Below are positions 16,170 through 25,420 of a DNA stretch of 64,000 bases, one piece after another (the stretch's first letter is position 1; the number at the start of each line of letters is the position of its first letter). The DNA is from Chryseobacterium sp. c4a (GTDB lineage Bacteria > Bacteroidota > Bacteroidia > Flavobacteriales > Weeksellaceae). The DNA lies in the NCBI RefSeq assembly GCF_009900745.1, contig NZ_WXVU01000003.1, positions 124,001 to 188,000 on the forward strand. The letters run 5' to 3'. The position numbers and the translations under genes are program-made. The notes beneath the pieces are model-generated. The model did not search any database. It was given only the letters and a program-made list of their open reading frames with translations, and had not been told where the DNA came from.

Positions 16170-17756
16170 ATGGCGCAGAAAGAAACATTATCATCCCTTA
16201 CACACGGAAACTTTGCAAAAGAGCTCTCTATTGCGGATGGAAAAATGCCTCCTAATGCAGTGGATTTTGAAAGACTTGTTATCGGAACTTTTTTGATTGA
16301 CAAAAAAGGTCTTGACCATTCCATTGACCTTCTTACCCCGGAAGTATTTTATGATCCCAGACATCAGATCATTTTTTCTACTATTTTGAAGCTTTACGAA
16401 GGCAATCATCCTGTAGATTTAATGACCATCATTCAGGATTTAAAAAAAGAAGATAAGCTAAGCCAGGCAGGTGGTGATCATTACATCATCGACCTGACTA
16501 TGGGAGTAAGCTCATCTGCCCATATTGAATATCATGTTCGTGTGATTCTTGAAAAATATATTTTAAGAAGCCTTATTAATGTTTCCGCGAATGTGATCGA
16601 TTCTTCATACAAAGAATCAACCGATGTATTTGAACTTCTGGATAAAGCGGAACAATCTTTCTTTGAGATCACCAATGGAACGATTAAAAAAGGATTCGAT
16701 ACTGCGAACTCGTTAGTAAAGCAAGCTATTGATACCATCAAATCTCTTAAGGATAAGCAAGGACTCTCAGGAGTTCCTTCCGGATTCAGAGACGTAGATA
16801 AAGAAACCGGAGGCTGGCAAAATTCCGACCTTATTATCATTGCTGCACGTCCGGCGATGGGAAAAACAGCATTTCTTCTTTCTATGGCAAGAAATATTGC
16901 TGTAGGTCACAAAATTCCAATGGCTCTATTCTCTCTCGAGATGGCCTCTGTACAGCTTATCACCAGAATGATCGCTTCAGAAACAAGAATTTCCTCTGAA
17001 AAGCTTAGAAAAGGAACTCTGGATGACGAAGAATGGCAAAGACTCTTCTCGAATGTATCTGAGCTAGAAAACGCTCCTTTATATATCGATGAGACACCAT
17101 CACTTTCCATCTTCGACTTCCGTGCAAAATGCCGAAGACTGGTTATGCAGCATGGTGTAAGACTGATCATGGTCGACTACCTTCAGCTGATGACCGCAGG
17201 AAGTGGAGGAAAGGGAGTTGGAAACCGTGAACAGGAAATCTCCATGATCTCCCGTTCCTTAAAAGCTATTGCAAAAGAACTTAACGTACCGGTAATTGCA
17301 CTTTCCCAGCTTTCACGTAGTGTGGAAACACGTCCCGGAAAAAGACCTCAGCTTTCAGATCTAAGGGAATCCGGAGCGATTGAGCAGGATGCGGATATCG
17401 TATCTTTCATCTTCAGACCTGAATACTATAAAATTACAGTTTGGGACAATGACGAAGAAGGACAAGAAACCTCTACGGAAAATCAAGCTGAATTGATTAT
17501 CGCAAAACACAGAAATGGTGCTACAGCTGATGTCAGATTATCATTCTTAAAACATTTTGCAAAATTCGGTGACATTGAAGCAGCTCTTGATGGCGGCATG
17601 GGAGGTGGTTTCCCATCCAACTTTGGCGAGCCAAGTGGTTTTGACAAAATTAAAACAACCATCCAACCAGGAGCAGCATTTGATCTTCCCGACAGCTCAA
17701 AACTTTCAGGATCATCGATGAATGATTTTGACGATGATGATGATTTTCCTTTTTAA
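16170..17756 (+). CDS. dnaB: Replicative DNA helicase DnaB
   Basis: DnaB is the hexameric helicase that unwinds DNA at the replication fork and recruits primase. The 528-aa protein has the N-terminal DnaB domain (about 25-130), a linker, and the RecA-like motor. Walker A is RPAMGKTA near 228-235, the catalytic Glu lies in FSLEMAS near 257, and Walker B is LIMVDYLQLM near 332-341. The last 60 residues are a Gly/Pro/Ser-rich linker ending in NDFDDDDDFPF, strikingly like the acidic C-terminal tip of SSB. No terminator separates it from rnhA, 94 nt downstream. Confidence 0.97.
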   Translation: MAQKETLSSLTHGNFAKELSIADGKMPPNAVDFERLVIGTFLIDKKGLDHSIDLLTPEVFYDPRHQIIFSTILKLYEGNHPVDLMTIIQDLKKEDKLSQAGGDHYIIDLTMGVSSSAHIEYHVRVILEKYILRSLINVSANVIDSSYKESTDVFELLDKAEQSFFEITNGTIKKGFDTANSLVKQAIDTIKSLKDKQGLSGVPSGFRDVDKETGGWQNSDLIIIAARPAMGKTAFLLSMARNIAVGHKIPMALFSLEMASVQLITRMIASETRISSEKLRKGTLDDEEWQRLFSNVSELENAPLYIDETPSLSIFDFRAKCRRLVMQHGVRLIMVDYLQLMTAGSGGKGVGNREQEISMISRSLKAIAKELNVPVIALSQLSRSVETRPGKRPQLSDLRESGAIEQDADIVSFIFRPEYYKITVWDNDEEGQETSTENQAELIIAKHRNGATADVRLSFLKHFAKFGDIEAALDGGMGGGFPSNFGEPSGFDKIKTTIQPGAAFDLPDSSKLSGSSMNDFDDDDDFPF

Positions 17757-17850
17757 ATAATTAAAAGATATTATTCTTCATTACAATATTTCATGATATC
17801 CGGTGACTTTATATCATTGGTTTAGACAGTTCAATTTTTACAAAACAGGT

Positions 17851-18327
17851 TTGAGAATCGAAATTTATACAGATGGTGCTTGCAGTGGAAATCCAGGAAA
17901 AGGCGGATACGGAATTCTCATGCGCGTACCTGAAAAGAATTATCAGAAAACCTTTTCTAAAGGATTCCGAAAGACGACCAACAACAGAATGGAACTTTTG
18001 GCAGTAATTTCTGCTTTGGAAAAACTAAAATCCACAGAAAACGACATTCACGTTTACACCGACAGCAAATATGTAGCAGATGCTGTCAATCAGAATTGGA
18101 TTACCGGATGGATTAAAAGAGGCTGGAAAAATGTAAAAAATCCCGATCTCTGGAAAAAATTCATTGAGCTTTACAATCAACACACACCCACCATGCATTG
18201 GGTAAAAGGTCATGCCGGTCATTTTGAAAATGAACTTTGTGATAAACTAGCAGTAGCCGCAGCCAGCTCCCCAGATCTTGAGATTGACACTTATTTTGAA
18301 GGGTTGGAAAACAATTCACTCTTTTAA
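17851..18327 (+). CDS. rnhA: Ribonuclease HI (TTG start)
   Basis: RNase HI degrades the RNA strand of RNA-DNA hybrids. Starting at TTG 17851 gives 158 aa beginning (M)RIEIYTDGACSGNPG, the normal family N-terminus. A GTG at 17803 would add 16 residues (TLYHWFRQFN...) with no family match, and no ATG is available. The DEDD catalytic set is present: Asp8, Glu48 in NRMELL, Asp71 in YTDSKY, and Asp131 in NELCDKLA, with His124 in KGHAGHFEN. It probably shares the dnaB transcript. Confidence 0.95.
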   Translation: MRIEIYTDGACSGNPGKGGYGILMRVPEKNYQKTFSKGFRKTTNNRMELLAVISALEKLKSTENDIHVYTDSKYVADAVNQNWITGWIKRGWKNVKNPDLWKKFIELYNQHTPTMHWVKGHAGHFENELCDKLAVAAASSPDLEIDTYFEGLENNSLF

Positions 18328-18489
18328 TTTCATTCACAAAAATCCAACACAACACCTACAACTCTCATTACTTTATCTTAAAAAATATTATTTTCTGAAT
18401 AATAATTGATTTTTTTAACAAAATTAATATAAAATATCCATTTTTTAATTGGGATTTAATATATTTACACGAATTAAATTCCCAGTGAA

Positions 18490-20757
18490 ATGAATAAATT
18501 TTTATTATTTTACTTCTCTATTCTTTTGCTATGCTTGTCTGGAACTTCCTTTGCCCAGACCTATCAACTCACCGGAAACCCTATCAACACTACTGGTTGG
18601 ACTATAGTACCTAGTGCAGTTGCAAACACAGATTTCATCTTGCTTACCGATGACGTAGCCGATAAAGCAGGCGCAATAAAATTAAATGATCCTATTAATT
18701 TAAAATACTGCGATAAGTGGAGAGTTGAGTTTGACTTCAGAATCGACGGAAACGGAACCTCTTCCGGCAAAGGAGATGGATTTGCATTCTGGTATCTCGC
18801 CAATCCTCCGGTGACCAGCCAACAAGGTGCAGGACTAGGAATTCCACAAAATGCTACGGGCCTGATTGTAGGTTTTGATATCTACAACAATATAGCAGGT
18901 GGTGGCTCGATGAGCAAAGTGCATGTCGCCTACGGAGTAGTTCCCAATACAGCAGACACCAATGGTCTGGAATACTACAACACTCCAGGAAGCTCATTTC
19001 ACTCCCCTGATCTGAACTCTACCCAACCCTTTGTAGGATCTACTTACAAACATGTAGAAGTTACCGGAGTAACCGACCCTATAACTCCTACCAACTGGAT
19101 CATCACTGTAAAGATAGATGGCAATACCATCACTTCGCAATCATTCACTCCCTCAGCTGGAGCAGCTACTATGACCCAGGGATATTTTGGATTTTCAGCA
19201 TCTACAGGAGCAGCAAGTGCTAAGCATTCCATTAAAAATGTAAAAATATTCACAGATAAAGTATCCATATTAAAAACCCTGGCAACTCAATCTTACTGCC
19301 CTAATCCTAGTACAGGGCTTGGAAACGTAAATTTAACAGACTTCAATTCTCAGTTTGTTTCCAATCCGGGAAATTATACTTTTACTTATTACCCCCAAGG
19401 CAGCTCAACCCCTATTTCCAATCCTACCAATTATCAATTTAATACCAATACAACTGTAACTATCGTCATCAAAGATAGCGCTGGAATACTTTGTGATAAT
19501 CCTGATGGAAAAATTCAATTGACCCTCGCCGCTTTTAAAGCAGATGATAAAACATTGACCCAATGCAACAACAATAAAGCAGGAACTGCAATTTTCAACC
19601 TTAACTCTGCTGATGTAACAAATGTTCCCGGAGTCACAAAGAACTATTACAAGACACTCAATGATCTAAATGCAGGAACTAATGAAATTCTCAATCCCGA
19701 CAACTATCTTTCCGCCCCCGGAACGGTCTATGTAAAAGTAACCACTCCATTGGGATGTACTGGTACTGCAAAGATTACTCTTGCCTTTTATCCTGATACT
19801 GTGGTAAAAGAGGCTACCATGCAGTCTTGTTTCATTGAAAACAACATTCTTAATGCTGAATTTAATTTAACATCAGCTAATGTAACCCCACTAACCAGTG
19901 GTATCACTAAAAAATACTACACAACAATTGCCAATGCTGTAAATGATACCAATGAGATTATTAACCCTTACCAATATATTTCAACAAACACTGCCGTCTA
20001 TGCAAAAGTAACAGACACCAATGGCTGTTTTGCTATTGCCAAGATCAATCTTGTAGTAATTCCACCTGTTAAATCAAGTATTTTAATAGATAAAACGATC
20101 TGTATAGAAGACAAAACTGACCTTGATGCAGGTTCCGGTTTTGACGGATATCTATGGAGCACAGGAGAGACAACATCTTCCATCAAAGGTGTTAGCGTCG
20201 GCACTTATTGGGTAAAGTTAAAAACAGGTAATTGTATCACTACACAAACCGTATATGTAAAACCCTCTCCCGATCCCGTTATCTCAAGTATTGACATTAA
20301 AAACAATACCATCACAGTAAATGTTGCAGGCGGAAGATCCCCATATCAATATTCTTTGAATGGGACTAACTGGCAATCCTCAAATACCTTTACCGGATTA
20401 GCCAGAGGAGAAGTAAAAGTTTTTGTTAAAGATTTTTATAACTGCACCCCTATTGAGGTTCAGGTCACTGTTCCGAATCTCATCAATGCTATCACTCCTA
20501 ACGGGGATAATAAAAACGATTTCATTGATTACTCTGCACTAGCTTACAAAAAGAACTTAGTTTTCACTGTATTTGACAGATATGGAAACAAGCTTTATGA
20601 AGCAGGCAAAATAAGAAATTACACATGGGACGGAAGAGCTTATGGCAAAAAGATCCCTACCGCAACCTATTGGTATACGATCTTATGGAATGAAAATGAT
20701 AAAAACAATACCGAAACCCGGTACTCAGGTTGGGTACTGGTAAAAAACCTTGAATAA
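18490..20757 (+). CDS. T9SS type B protein with L-type lectin-like domain
   Basis: The 755-aa protein has a signal peptide (MNKFLLFYFSILLLCLSGTSFAQ). Residues about 25-255 form a concanavalin/L-type lectin-like fold: FDFRIDGNG, the hallmark GDGFAFWYLANPP, the metal-loop-like VGFDIYNN, and GYFGFSASTG. Then come repeat segments with CNNNKAGTAIFNL and CFIENNILNAEFNL, and a type B T9SS tail starting NAITPNGDNKND. Expected to be a secreted or surface carbohydrate-binding adhesin. It overlaps no start but is followed by a close paralog only 37 nt after its stop. A near-consensus -7 element (TATATTTA) lies upstream. Confidence 0.85.
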   Translation: MNKFLLFYFSILLLCLSGTSFAQTYQLTGNPINTTGWTIVPSAVANTDFILLTDDVADKAGAIKLNDPINLKYCDKWRVEFDFRIDGNGTSSGKGDGFAFWYLANPPVTSQQGAGLGIPQNATGLIVGFDIYNNIAGGGSMSKVHVAYGVVPNTADTNGLEYYNTPGSSFHSPDLNSTQPFVGSTYKHVEVTGVTDPITPTNWIITVKIDGNTITSQSFTPSAGAATMTQGYFGFSASTGAASAKHSIKNVKIFTDKVSILKTLATQSYCPNPSTGLGNVNLTDFNSQFVSNPGNYTFTYYPQGSSTPISNPTNYQFNTNTTVTIVIKDSAGILCDNPDGKIQLTLAAFKADDKTLTQCNNNKAGTAIFNLNSADVTNVPGVTKNYYKTLNDLNAGTNEILNPDNYLSAPGTVYVKVTTPLGCTGTAKITLAFYPDTVVKEATMQSCFIENNILNAEFNLTSANVTPLTSGITKKYYTTIANAVNDTNEIINPYQYISTNTAVYAKVTDTNGCFAIAKINLVVIPPVKSSILIDKTICIEDKTDLDAGSGFDGYLWSTGETTSSIKGVSVGTYWVKLKTGNCITTQTVYVKPSPDPVISSIDIKNNTITVNVAGGRSPYQYSLNGTNWQSSNTFTGLARGEVKVFVKDFYNCTPIEVQVTVPNLINAITPNGDNKNDFIDYSALAYKKNLVFTVFDRYGNKLYEAGKIRNYTWDGRAYGKKIPTATYWYTILWNENDKNNTETRYSGWVLVKNLE

Positions 20758-20794
20758 GAAATTAATACATGCAGTAACATCACAACCTTCCACT

Positions 20795-23056
20795 ATGAAA
20801 AAAAATCTACTCTTTATTTTACTTGGTATCTTATTATGCCTCCCAGGAAAAACACTTTCACAGACCTATCAACTTATCGGAAATCCGGTAAACACAACAG
20901 GTTGGGATCTTGTTTCAGATGCTATTGTAAGCGGAGATTTCATCCGACTTACCACAGATCAGACAAGCAAGTATGGGGCTATAAAACTATCTACTCCCAT
21001 CACTTTAAGTTATTGTGACAAATGGAAAGTGGAATTCGATTTCAGAATTGATGGAAACGGAACTACACAATTTGGACGTGGAGACGGCTTTACATTCTGG
21101 TATCTCGCCAATCCCCCAACAGGATTTGTTTCAGGTGGGGGTCTCGGAATTCCTGCCAACGCATCCGGACTAATGGTTGGTTTTGATATTTTTAATAATA
21201 CTACCGAAGGGCAGATGAGCAAAGTACACGTTCTCTATGGAACAAATAATACTGCCGGCAACAATATAGAATATAATAATACCCCAGGAAGTACGTTTCA
21301 TTCTCCAGATTTAAATCCTACACAACCGTTTGTTGGGGCTACTTATAAGCACGTGGAAGTAAATGGAGAAACCGACCTTTCCAATCCAACCAGCTGGATC
21401 ATTAAAATTAAAATAGACGGTGTACTTATCGTTGATCAGTCATTTGCCCCATCCGGAAATGCCGTAGGAATGTCACAAGGGTATTTTGGATTTTCTGCAG
21501 CAACAGGAGGTGCCAGTGCCCGACACTCCATTCAAAACGCTAAAGTATATGTAGATAAAGTTCCTATTTTAAATAATACAATCAAACCTTTTGTTTGTAC
21601 CAATCCTACAACAGGAAATGGAATTGTGGATCTTACTTCATACAATTCACAATTTGTAAATACTCCCGGGAATTACATATTTACGTATTATGTATTGGGA
21701 AATGCTACACCAATTGCCAACCCCAGCAGCTTCCAATACACAGGAAATACCACCATTAAAGTTGTAGTTAAAGATCCCACGGCAACCCTTTGCGACAATG
21801 GAGATGGTATCATACAGCTTGAACCCACTCCTTTTGCTGCCACAGACGCAAGCCTTACCGAATGTAACAACAACAATGGCGGAGTCGGCATATTTGACCT
21901 CAACACAGCTGCAGTAACGACTTTAACTGGGGTCACTAAAGAATTCTACCCAAGCATACACGACCTGAATGCGAGCACCAATCAGATCCCCAATCCTTCA
22001 GCTTACGTCTCTCCTCCGGGAACGATATATGTAAGAGTAACTACAGCACAAGGTTGCGTCAGCACGGCTAAAATTACCCTAAACACCCACCCACCGGTAA
22101 CAGTTTATGATATCCCGATAGAAGCTTGTTTTATTGAAAGCAATCCGCTTACAGCATCATTTAATCTTATCAATGCCGCAGTCGTTCCGAATCCAGCCGC
22201 ATATACCAAAGAATATTACCCATCTTTAACAGATGCTCTCAACGGAACCAATCCTATAACCAATCCTAGTGGATATATTGCTCCTAATGGTGTTGCTTAT
22301 GTAAAAGTATTCAATGCAAACGGATGTTTTTCAATTGCTAAACTTACTCTCACTGTAACAGCTCCAACGCCGTCCAGGGTTTTAAAAGATAAAATCATCT
22401 GTATGGAAAGCACAACAACTCTGGACGCAGGCCCAGGATTCAAAAGCTACGAATGGAGCACAGGAGCTACCACTCAATCTATTAAAAATGTAGGAGTGGG
22501 CACCTATTGGGTAAAGCTAAAAACCGGTGACTGCTTCACCATACAACCTGTAATGGTACTTCCGGCAGAAAGCCCTGTTATCTCAAGTATAGATATCTCA
22601 GGCGGAACAGTCACTGTGAATGTTGCAGGCGGAATGCCACCTTATCAATATTCAATGGATAAAATAACCTGGCAGGATTCGAATGTATTTACTGACGTTA
22701 CAAGAGGAGTTGCTAAAATATATGTAAAAGATAACTACAACTGCGAACCTGTTACAATCAATATCACAGTCCCTAAACTTATCAATCTTATCACACCTAA
22801 TGATGATGGCATCAATGATACGATTGACTATTCAGCACTTGCTGTAAAATCTAATCTGGATGTGAATATCTACGACAGATATGGTGTACAGGTTTTTAAA
22901 GCAGATAAAACAAATGGATACAAATGGGATGGCACAGCCAACGGAAGAAAGGTTCCTACAGGAAGCTACTGGTATTCTATCTCATGGAATGAAAACAACA
23001 GTCACAATACTCCGATTAACTTCGCGGGCTGGATCATTGTTAAAAACAGAAATTAA
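20795..23056 (+). CDS. T9SS type B protein with L-type lectin-like domain (tandem paralog)
   Basis: From ATG 20795 (MKKNLLFILLGILLCLPGKTLSQ) the protein is 753 aa. An in-frame GTG at 20750 overlaps the upstream gene and would bury the signal peptide. Domain order matches the 18490 gene: lectin-like domain with GDGFTFWYLANPP and VGFDIFNN, repeat segments with CNNNNGGVGIFDL, then the type B tail starting NLITPNDDGIND and ending KNRN. It arose by tandem duplication with 18490. The C-terminal half is closest to the 13931 protein (shared LDAGPGFK-YEWSTGATTQSI). Likely a co-expressed surface adhesin pair. Confidence 0.85.
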   Translation: MKKNLLFILLGILLCLPGKTLSQTYQLIGNPVNTTGWDLVSDAIVSGDFIRLTTDQTSKYGAIKLSTPITLSYCDKWKVEFDFRIDGNGTTQFGRGDGFTFWYLANPPTGFVSGGGLGIPANASGLMVGFDIFNNTTEGQMSKVHVLYGTNNTAGNNIEYNNTPGSTFHSPDLNPTQPFVGATYKHVEVNGETDLSNPTSWIIKIKIDGVLIVDQSFAPSGNAVGMSQGYFGFSAATGGASARHSIQNAKVYVDKVPILNNTIKPFVCTNPTTGNGIVDLTSYNSQFVNTPGNYIFTYYVLGNATPIANPSSFQYTGNTTIKVVVKDPTATLCDNGDGIIQLEPTPFAATDASLTECNNNNGGVGIFDLNTAAVTTLTGVTKEFYPSIHDLNASTNQIPNPSAYVSPPGTIYVRVTTAQGCVSTAKITLNTHPPVTVYDIPIEACFIESNPLTASFNLINAAVVPNPAAYTKEYYPSLTDALNGTNPITNPSGYIAPNGVAYVKVFNANGCFSIAKLTLTVTAPTPSRVLKDKIICMESTTTLDAGPGFKSYEWSTGATTQSIKNVGVGTYWVKLKTGDCFTIQPVMVLPAESPVISSIDISGGTVTVNVAGGMPPYQYSMDKITWQDSNVFTDVTRGVAKIYVKDNYNCEPVTINITVPKLINLITPNDDGINDTIDYSALAVKSNLDVNIYDRYGVQVFKADKTNGYKWDGTANGRKVPTGSYWYSISWNENNSHNTPINFAGWIIVKNRN

Positions 23057-23082
23057 CCACGTTCATTATTCATATTAAAAAG

Positions 23083-23111
23083 AGTCACTCCGCTTTGCGG
23101 GGTGATTTTTA
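23083..23111 (+). terminator. Terminator after the 20795 gene
   Basis: TCACTCCGC (23085-23093) pairs with GCGGGGTGA (23097-23105), one wobble, then a T run. The lower stem matches the hairpin at 16037. Confidence 0.8.
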
Positions 23112-23167
23112 CATTAAATTAGGCTGATATATTTCATTTTAAAGACCCTTTATTCATATTCAATTCA

Positions 23168-23175
23168 TAAATTTG
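23168..23175 (+). promoter_or_regulatory. -7 box of the nitroreductase-nad operon
   Basis: TAAATTTG ends 4 nt before the ATG at 23180; leaderless transcript predicted. Confidence 0.5.
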
Positions 23176-23179
23176 TGCT

Positions 23180-23806
23180 ATGAATTATTTGGAAGCTTTA
23201 AGCAGGAGATATTCTGTAAAAAAATTTAATAATCAAATTATTCCTCAGGAAACTCTTCATAATATTCTTGAGTCAGGAAAGCTGTCTGCCAGTTCACAGG
23301 GACTTCAGCCTTACAAAATAATCATTGTGGAAAGTGAGGAAATGAAACAGAAAATGATTCCCGCTTTTTACAATCCTTCTCAGATATCCACCTGTTCCCA
23401 TCTGATCGTTATTGTTTCCAAGAAAATCATTGAGGAAAACTATATCCGTGGTTATTTTAAACACATTTCGGAAGTAAGAGAAATTCCCCTTGAAACGCTG
23501 GATCCATTCAAAAACAGTATCAGTCAGCATATCAATCAAAAAACGCAAGATGAAATTTTCAACTGGGCAGAAAAGCAGTCTTATATAGTATTAGCCAATC
23601 TCATGTATGCTGCTGCTATCGAAAATATAGACTCATGTCCTATGGAAGGCTTCAGACAGGATGTAATAGAAGAAATTCTGAATATCAATACCGAAATAGA
23701 AAAAGTAACCGTTACCCTCGCTTTAGGTTACCGCTCTGAAGAAGACTCCTTTCAGCATATGAAAAAAGTAAGAAAACCAAACGAAAAATTGTTTAAATTT
23801 ATTTAA
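23180..23806 (+). CDS. NAD(P)H-dependent nitroreductase-family protein
   Basis: The 208-aa protein matches FMN-dependent nitroreductases such as NfsB: N-terminal RRYSVKKFNNQIIP, then SASSQGLQPYKIIIV (FMN contact region near residues 37-51), the helix QSYIVLANLMYAAAIE, CPMEGFRQD near 154, and VTLALGYRSEEDS near 178-190. It probably reduces nitro or quinone compounds with NAD(P)H in the cytosol. It sits 30 nt upstream of nadB with no terminator, so it is likely the first gene of the NAD operon. The physiological substrate cannot be read from sequence. Confidence 0.85.
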   Translation: MNYLEALSRRYSVKKFNNQIIPQETLHNILESGKLSASSQGLQPYKIIIVESEEMKQKMIPAFYNPSQISTCSHLIVIVSKKIIEENYIRGYFKHISEVREIPLETLDPFKNSISQHINQKTQDEIFNWAEKQSYIVLANLMYAAAIENIDSCPMEGFRQDVIEEILNINTEIEKVTVTLALGYRSEEDSFQHMKKVRKPNEKLFKFI

Positions 23807-23836
23807 TATTTAAATGATTGTATCTAAAGCAAGCAC

Positions 23837-25408
23837 ATGATAAAAGCGGATGTATTAGTAATCGGTTCCGGCATTTCCGGACTTTCCTATGCCATTAAAG
23901 TTTCTGAACAACTCCCTGATGCCAAAATCATCATTGTCACAAAGTCTGACGAAGACGAAAGCAATACCAAATATGCACAAGGCGGCCTTGCTGTAGTTAC
24001 CGACTTTCAGAAAGATAATTTTGAAAAACATATAGAAGACACTATGCGTGCCGGAGACGGCGAAAATAAGCGGGATGTCGTAGAAATGGTCGTAAAGGAA
24101 GCTCCTGCAAGATTCAATGAAATTGTAGAATGGGGTGCTCAATTTGATATGAAAAATGGCAAATTTGCTTTAGGAAGAGAGGGCGGCCATACCGAAAACA
24201 GAATCGTCCACCATAAAGACATTACAGGTTTTGAGATTGAAAGAGCACTATTGGAAACAGCAAACAGCAGCCCTAATATTGAAATTTTAGACCATCACTA
24301 TGTAATTGATATTATTACACAGCATCATGTTCCTGGAAAAGAACTTAACGAAGGTGATATTCATTGTTATGGAGCTTATATTTTGGATGAAAAATCCAAA
24401 ACCATCAAAAAAATAACCTCTAAAATTACATTAGCTGCTACAGGAGGTGCCGGACATGTTTATAAAAATACAACCAATCCTACGATTGCTACAGGTGACG
24501 GAATCGCTTTTGTAGCCCGTGCGAAAGGAAAGGTTTCCAATATGCAGTATTATCAATTCCATCCTACTGCTCTTTATAATAAGATTGACGGAATGCTTTT
24601 CCTTATTTCTGAAGCAGTAAGAGGAGACGGAGCCAAATTAAGAACCAAAAGAGGCGAAAAGTTCATGCAGAAATATGATGAACGTGAAGAACTAGCCTCT
24701 AGAGATATTGTAGCCAGAGCCATTGATAATGAAATGAAAATTTCAGGGGATGAATATGTAGGCCTGGACTGCAAAGAAATGAACCAGGAGAGATTTCTTG
24801 AACATTTCCCTAATATTTATAAAAAGTGTAAGGATGAAGGAATTGATCCATTCACTCAATTAATTCCGGTAGTTCCTGCTTGTCATTATCTCATGGGAGG
24901 TATTGAGGTGGATAGAGACGGACAATCTTCCATCAGAAACCTTTTTGCAGTAGGAGAATGTACCAACTCCGGACTACACGGAGCCAACAGATTAGCCTCC
25001 AATTCCTTACTTGAAGGATTAGTTTTCGGTCACAATGCCGCTATGAAAACAGTTTCTCTTCTTAATGAAAATCTATTCAACTTTGATGATTTAAAAGCTG
25101 TTCCGGAATGGAATGAAGAAGGAATGAAAATCATGGATGAAATGGTCATTATCAGCTACCTGAGAAAACAGCTTCAGGAAATGATGAGTGATCTGGTAGG
25201 AATTGTAAGAAGCAACAGACGCTTGAATATGGCCTTACAAAAGCATCAGGAAATTGCTGCGGCGGTTGATGAAATTTATCACTACTCTATTCTTTCTCCA
25301 CAATTATCAGAATTGAGAAACCTGACGACTGTTGCCCATCTCATTATTACTCAATCTATGGAAATGACAGAGAATAAGGGAGCATTTTACAATAAAGATT
25401 TAGTGTAG
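23837..25408 (+). CDS. nadB: L-aspartate oxidase
   Basis: NadB oxidises L-aspartate to iminoaspartate, the first step of de novo NAD synthesis. The 523-aa flavoprotein has the FAD-binding VIGSGISGLSYA (residues 6-17), SNTKYAQGGLAVV near 42-54, and GGHTENRIVHHKDITG. The catalytic-domain segment FHPTALY and the FAD/C-terminal signature GLHGANRLASNSLLEGLVFG are intact. It is followed at 12 nt by a membrane protein gene and then nadC. The partner quinolinate synthase gene nadA is not in the window. Confidence 0.95.
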   Translation: MIKADVLVIGSGISGLSYAIKVSEQLPDAKIIIVTKSDEDESNTKYAQGGLAVVTDFQKDNFEKHIEDTMRAGDGENKRDVVEMVVKEAPARFNEIVEWGAQFDMKNGKFALGREGGHTENRIVHHKDITGFEIERALLETANSSPNIEILDHHYVIDIITQHHVPGKELNEGDIHCYGAYILDEKSKTIKKITSKITLAATGGAGHVYKNTTNPTIATGDGIAFVARAKGKVSNMQYYQFHPTALYNKIDGMLFLISEAVRGDGAKLRTKRGEKFMQKYDEREELASRDIVARAIDNEMKISGDEYVGLDCKEMNQERFLEHFPNIYKKCKDEGIDPFTQLIPVVPACHYLMGGIEVDRDGQSSIRNLFAVGECTNSGLHGANRLASNSLLEGLVFGHNAAMKTVSLLNENLFNFDDLKAVPEWNEEGMKIMDEMVIISYLRKQLQEMMSDLVGIVRSNRRLNMALQKHQEIAAAVDEIYHYSILSPQLSELRNLTTVAHLIITQSMEMTENKGAFYNKDLV

Positions 25409-25420
25409 AAACTTTAATCA

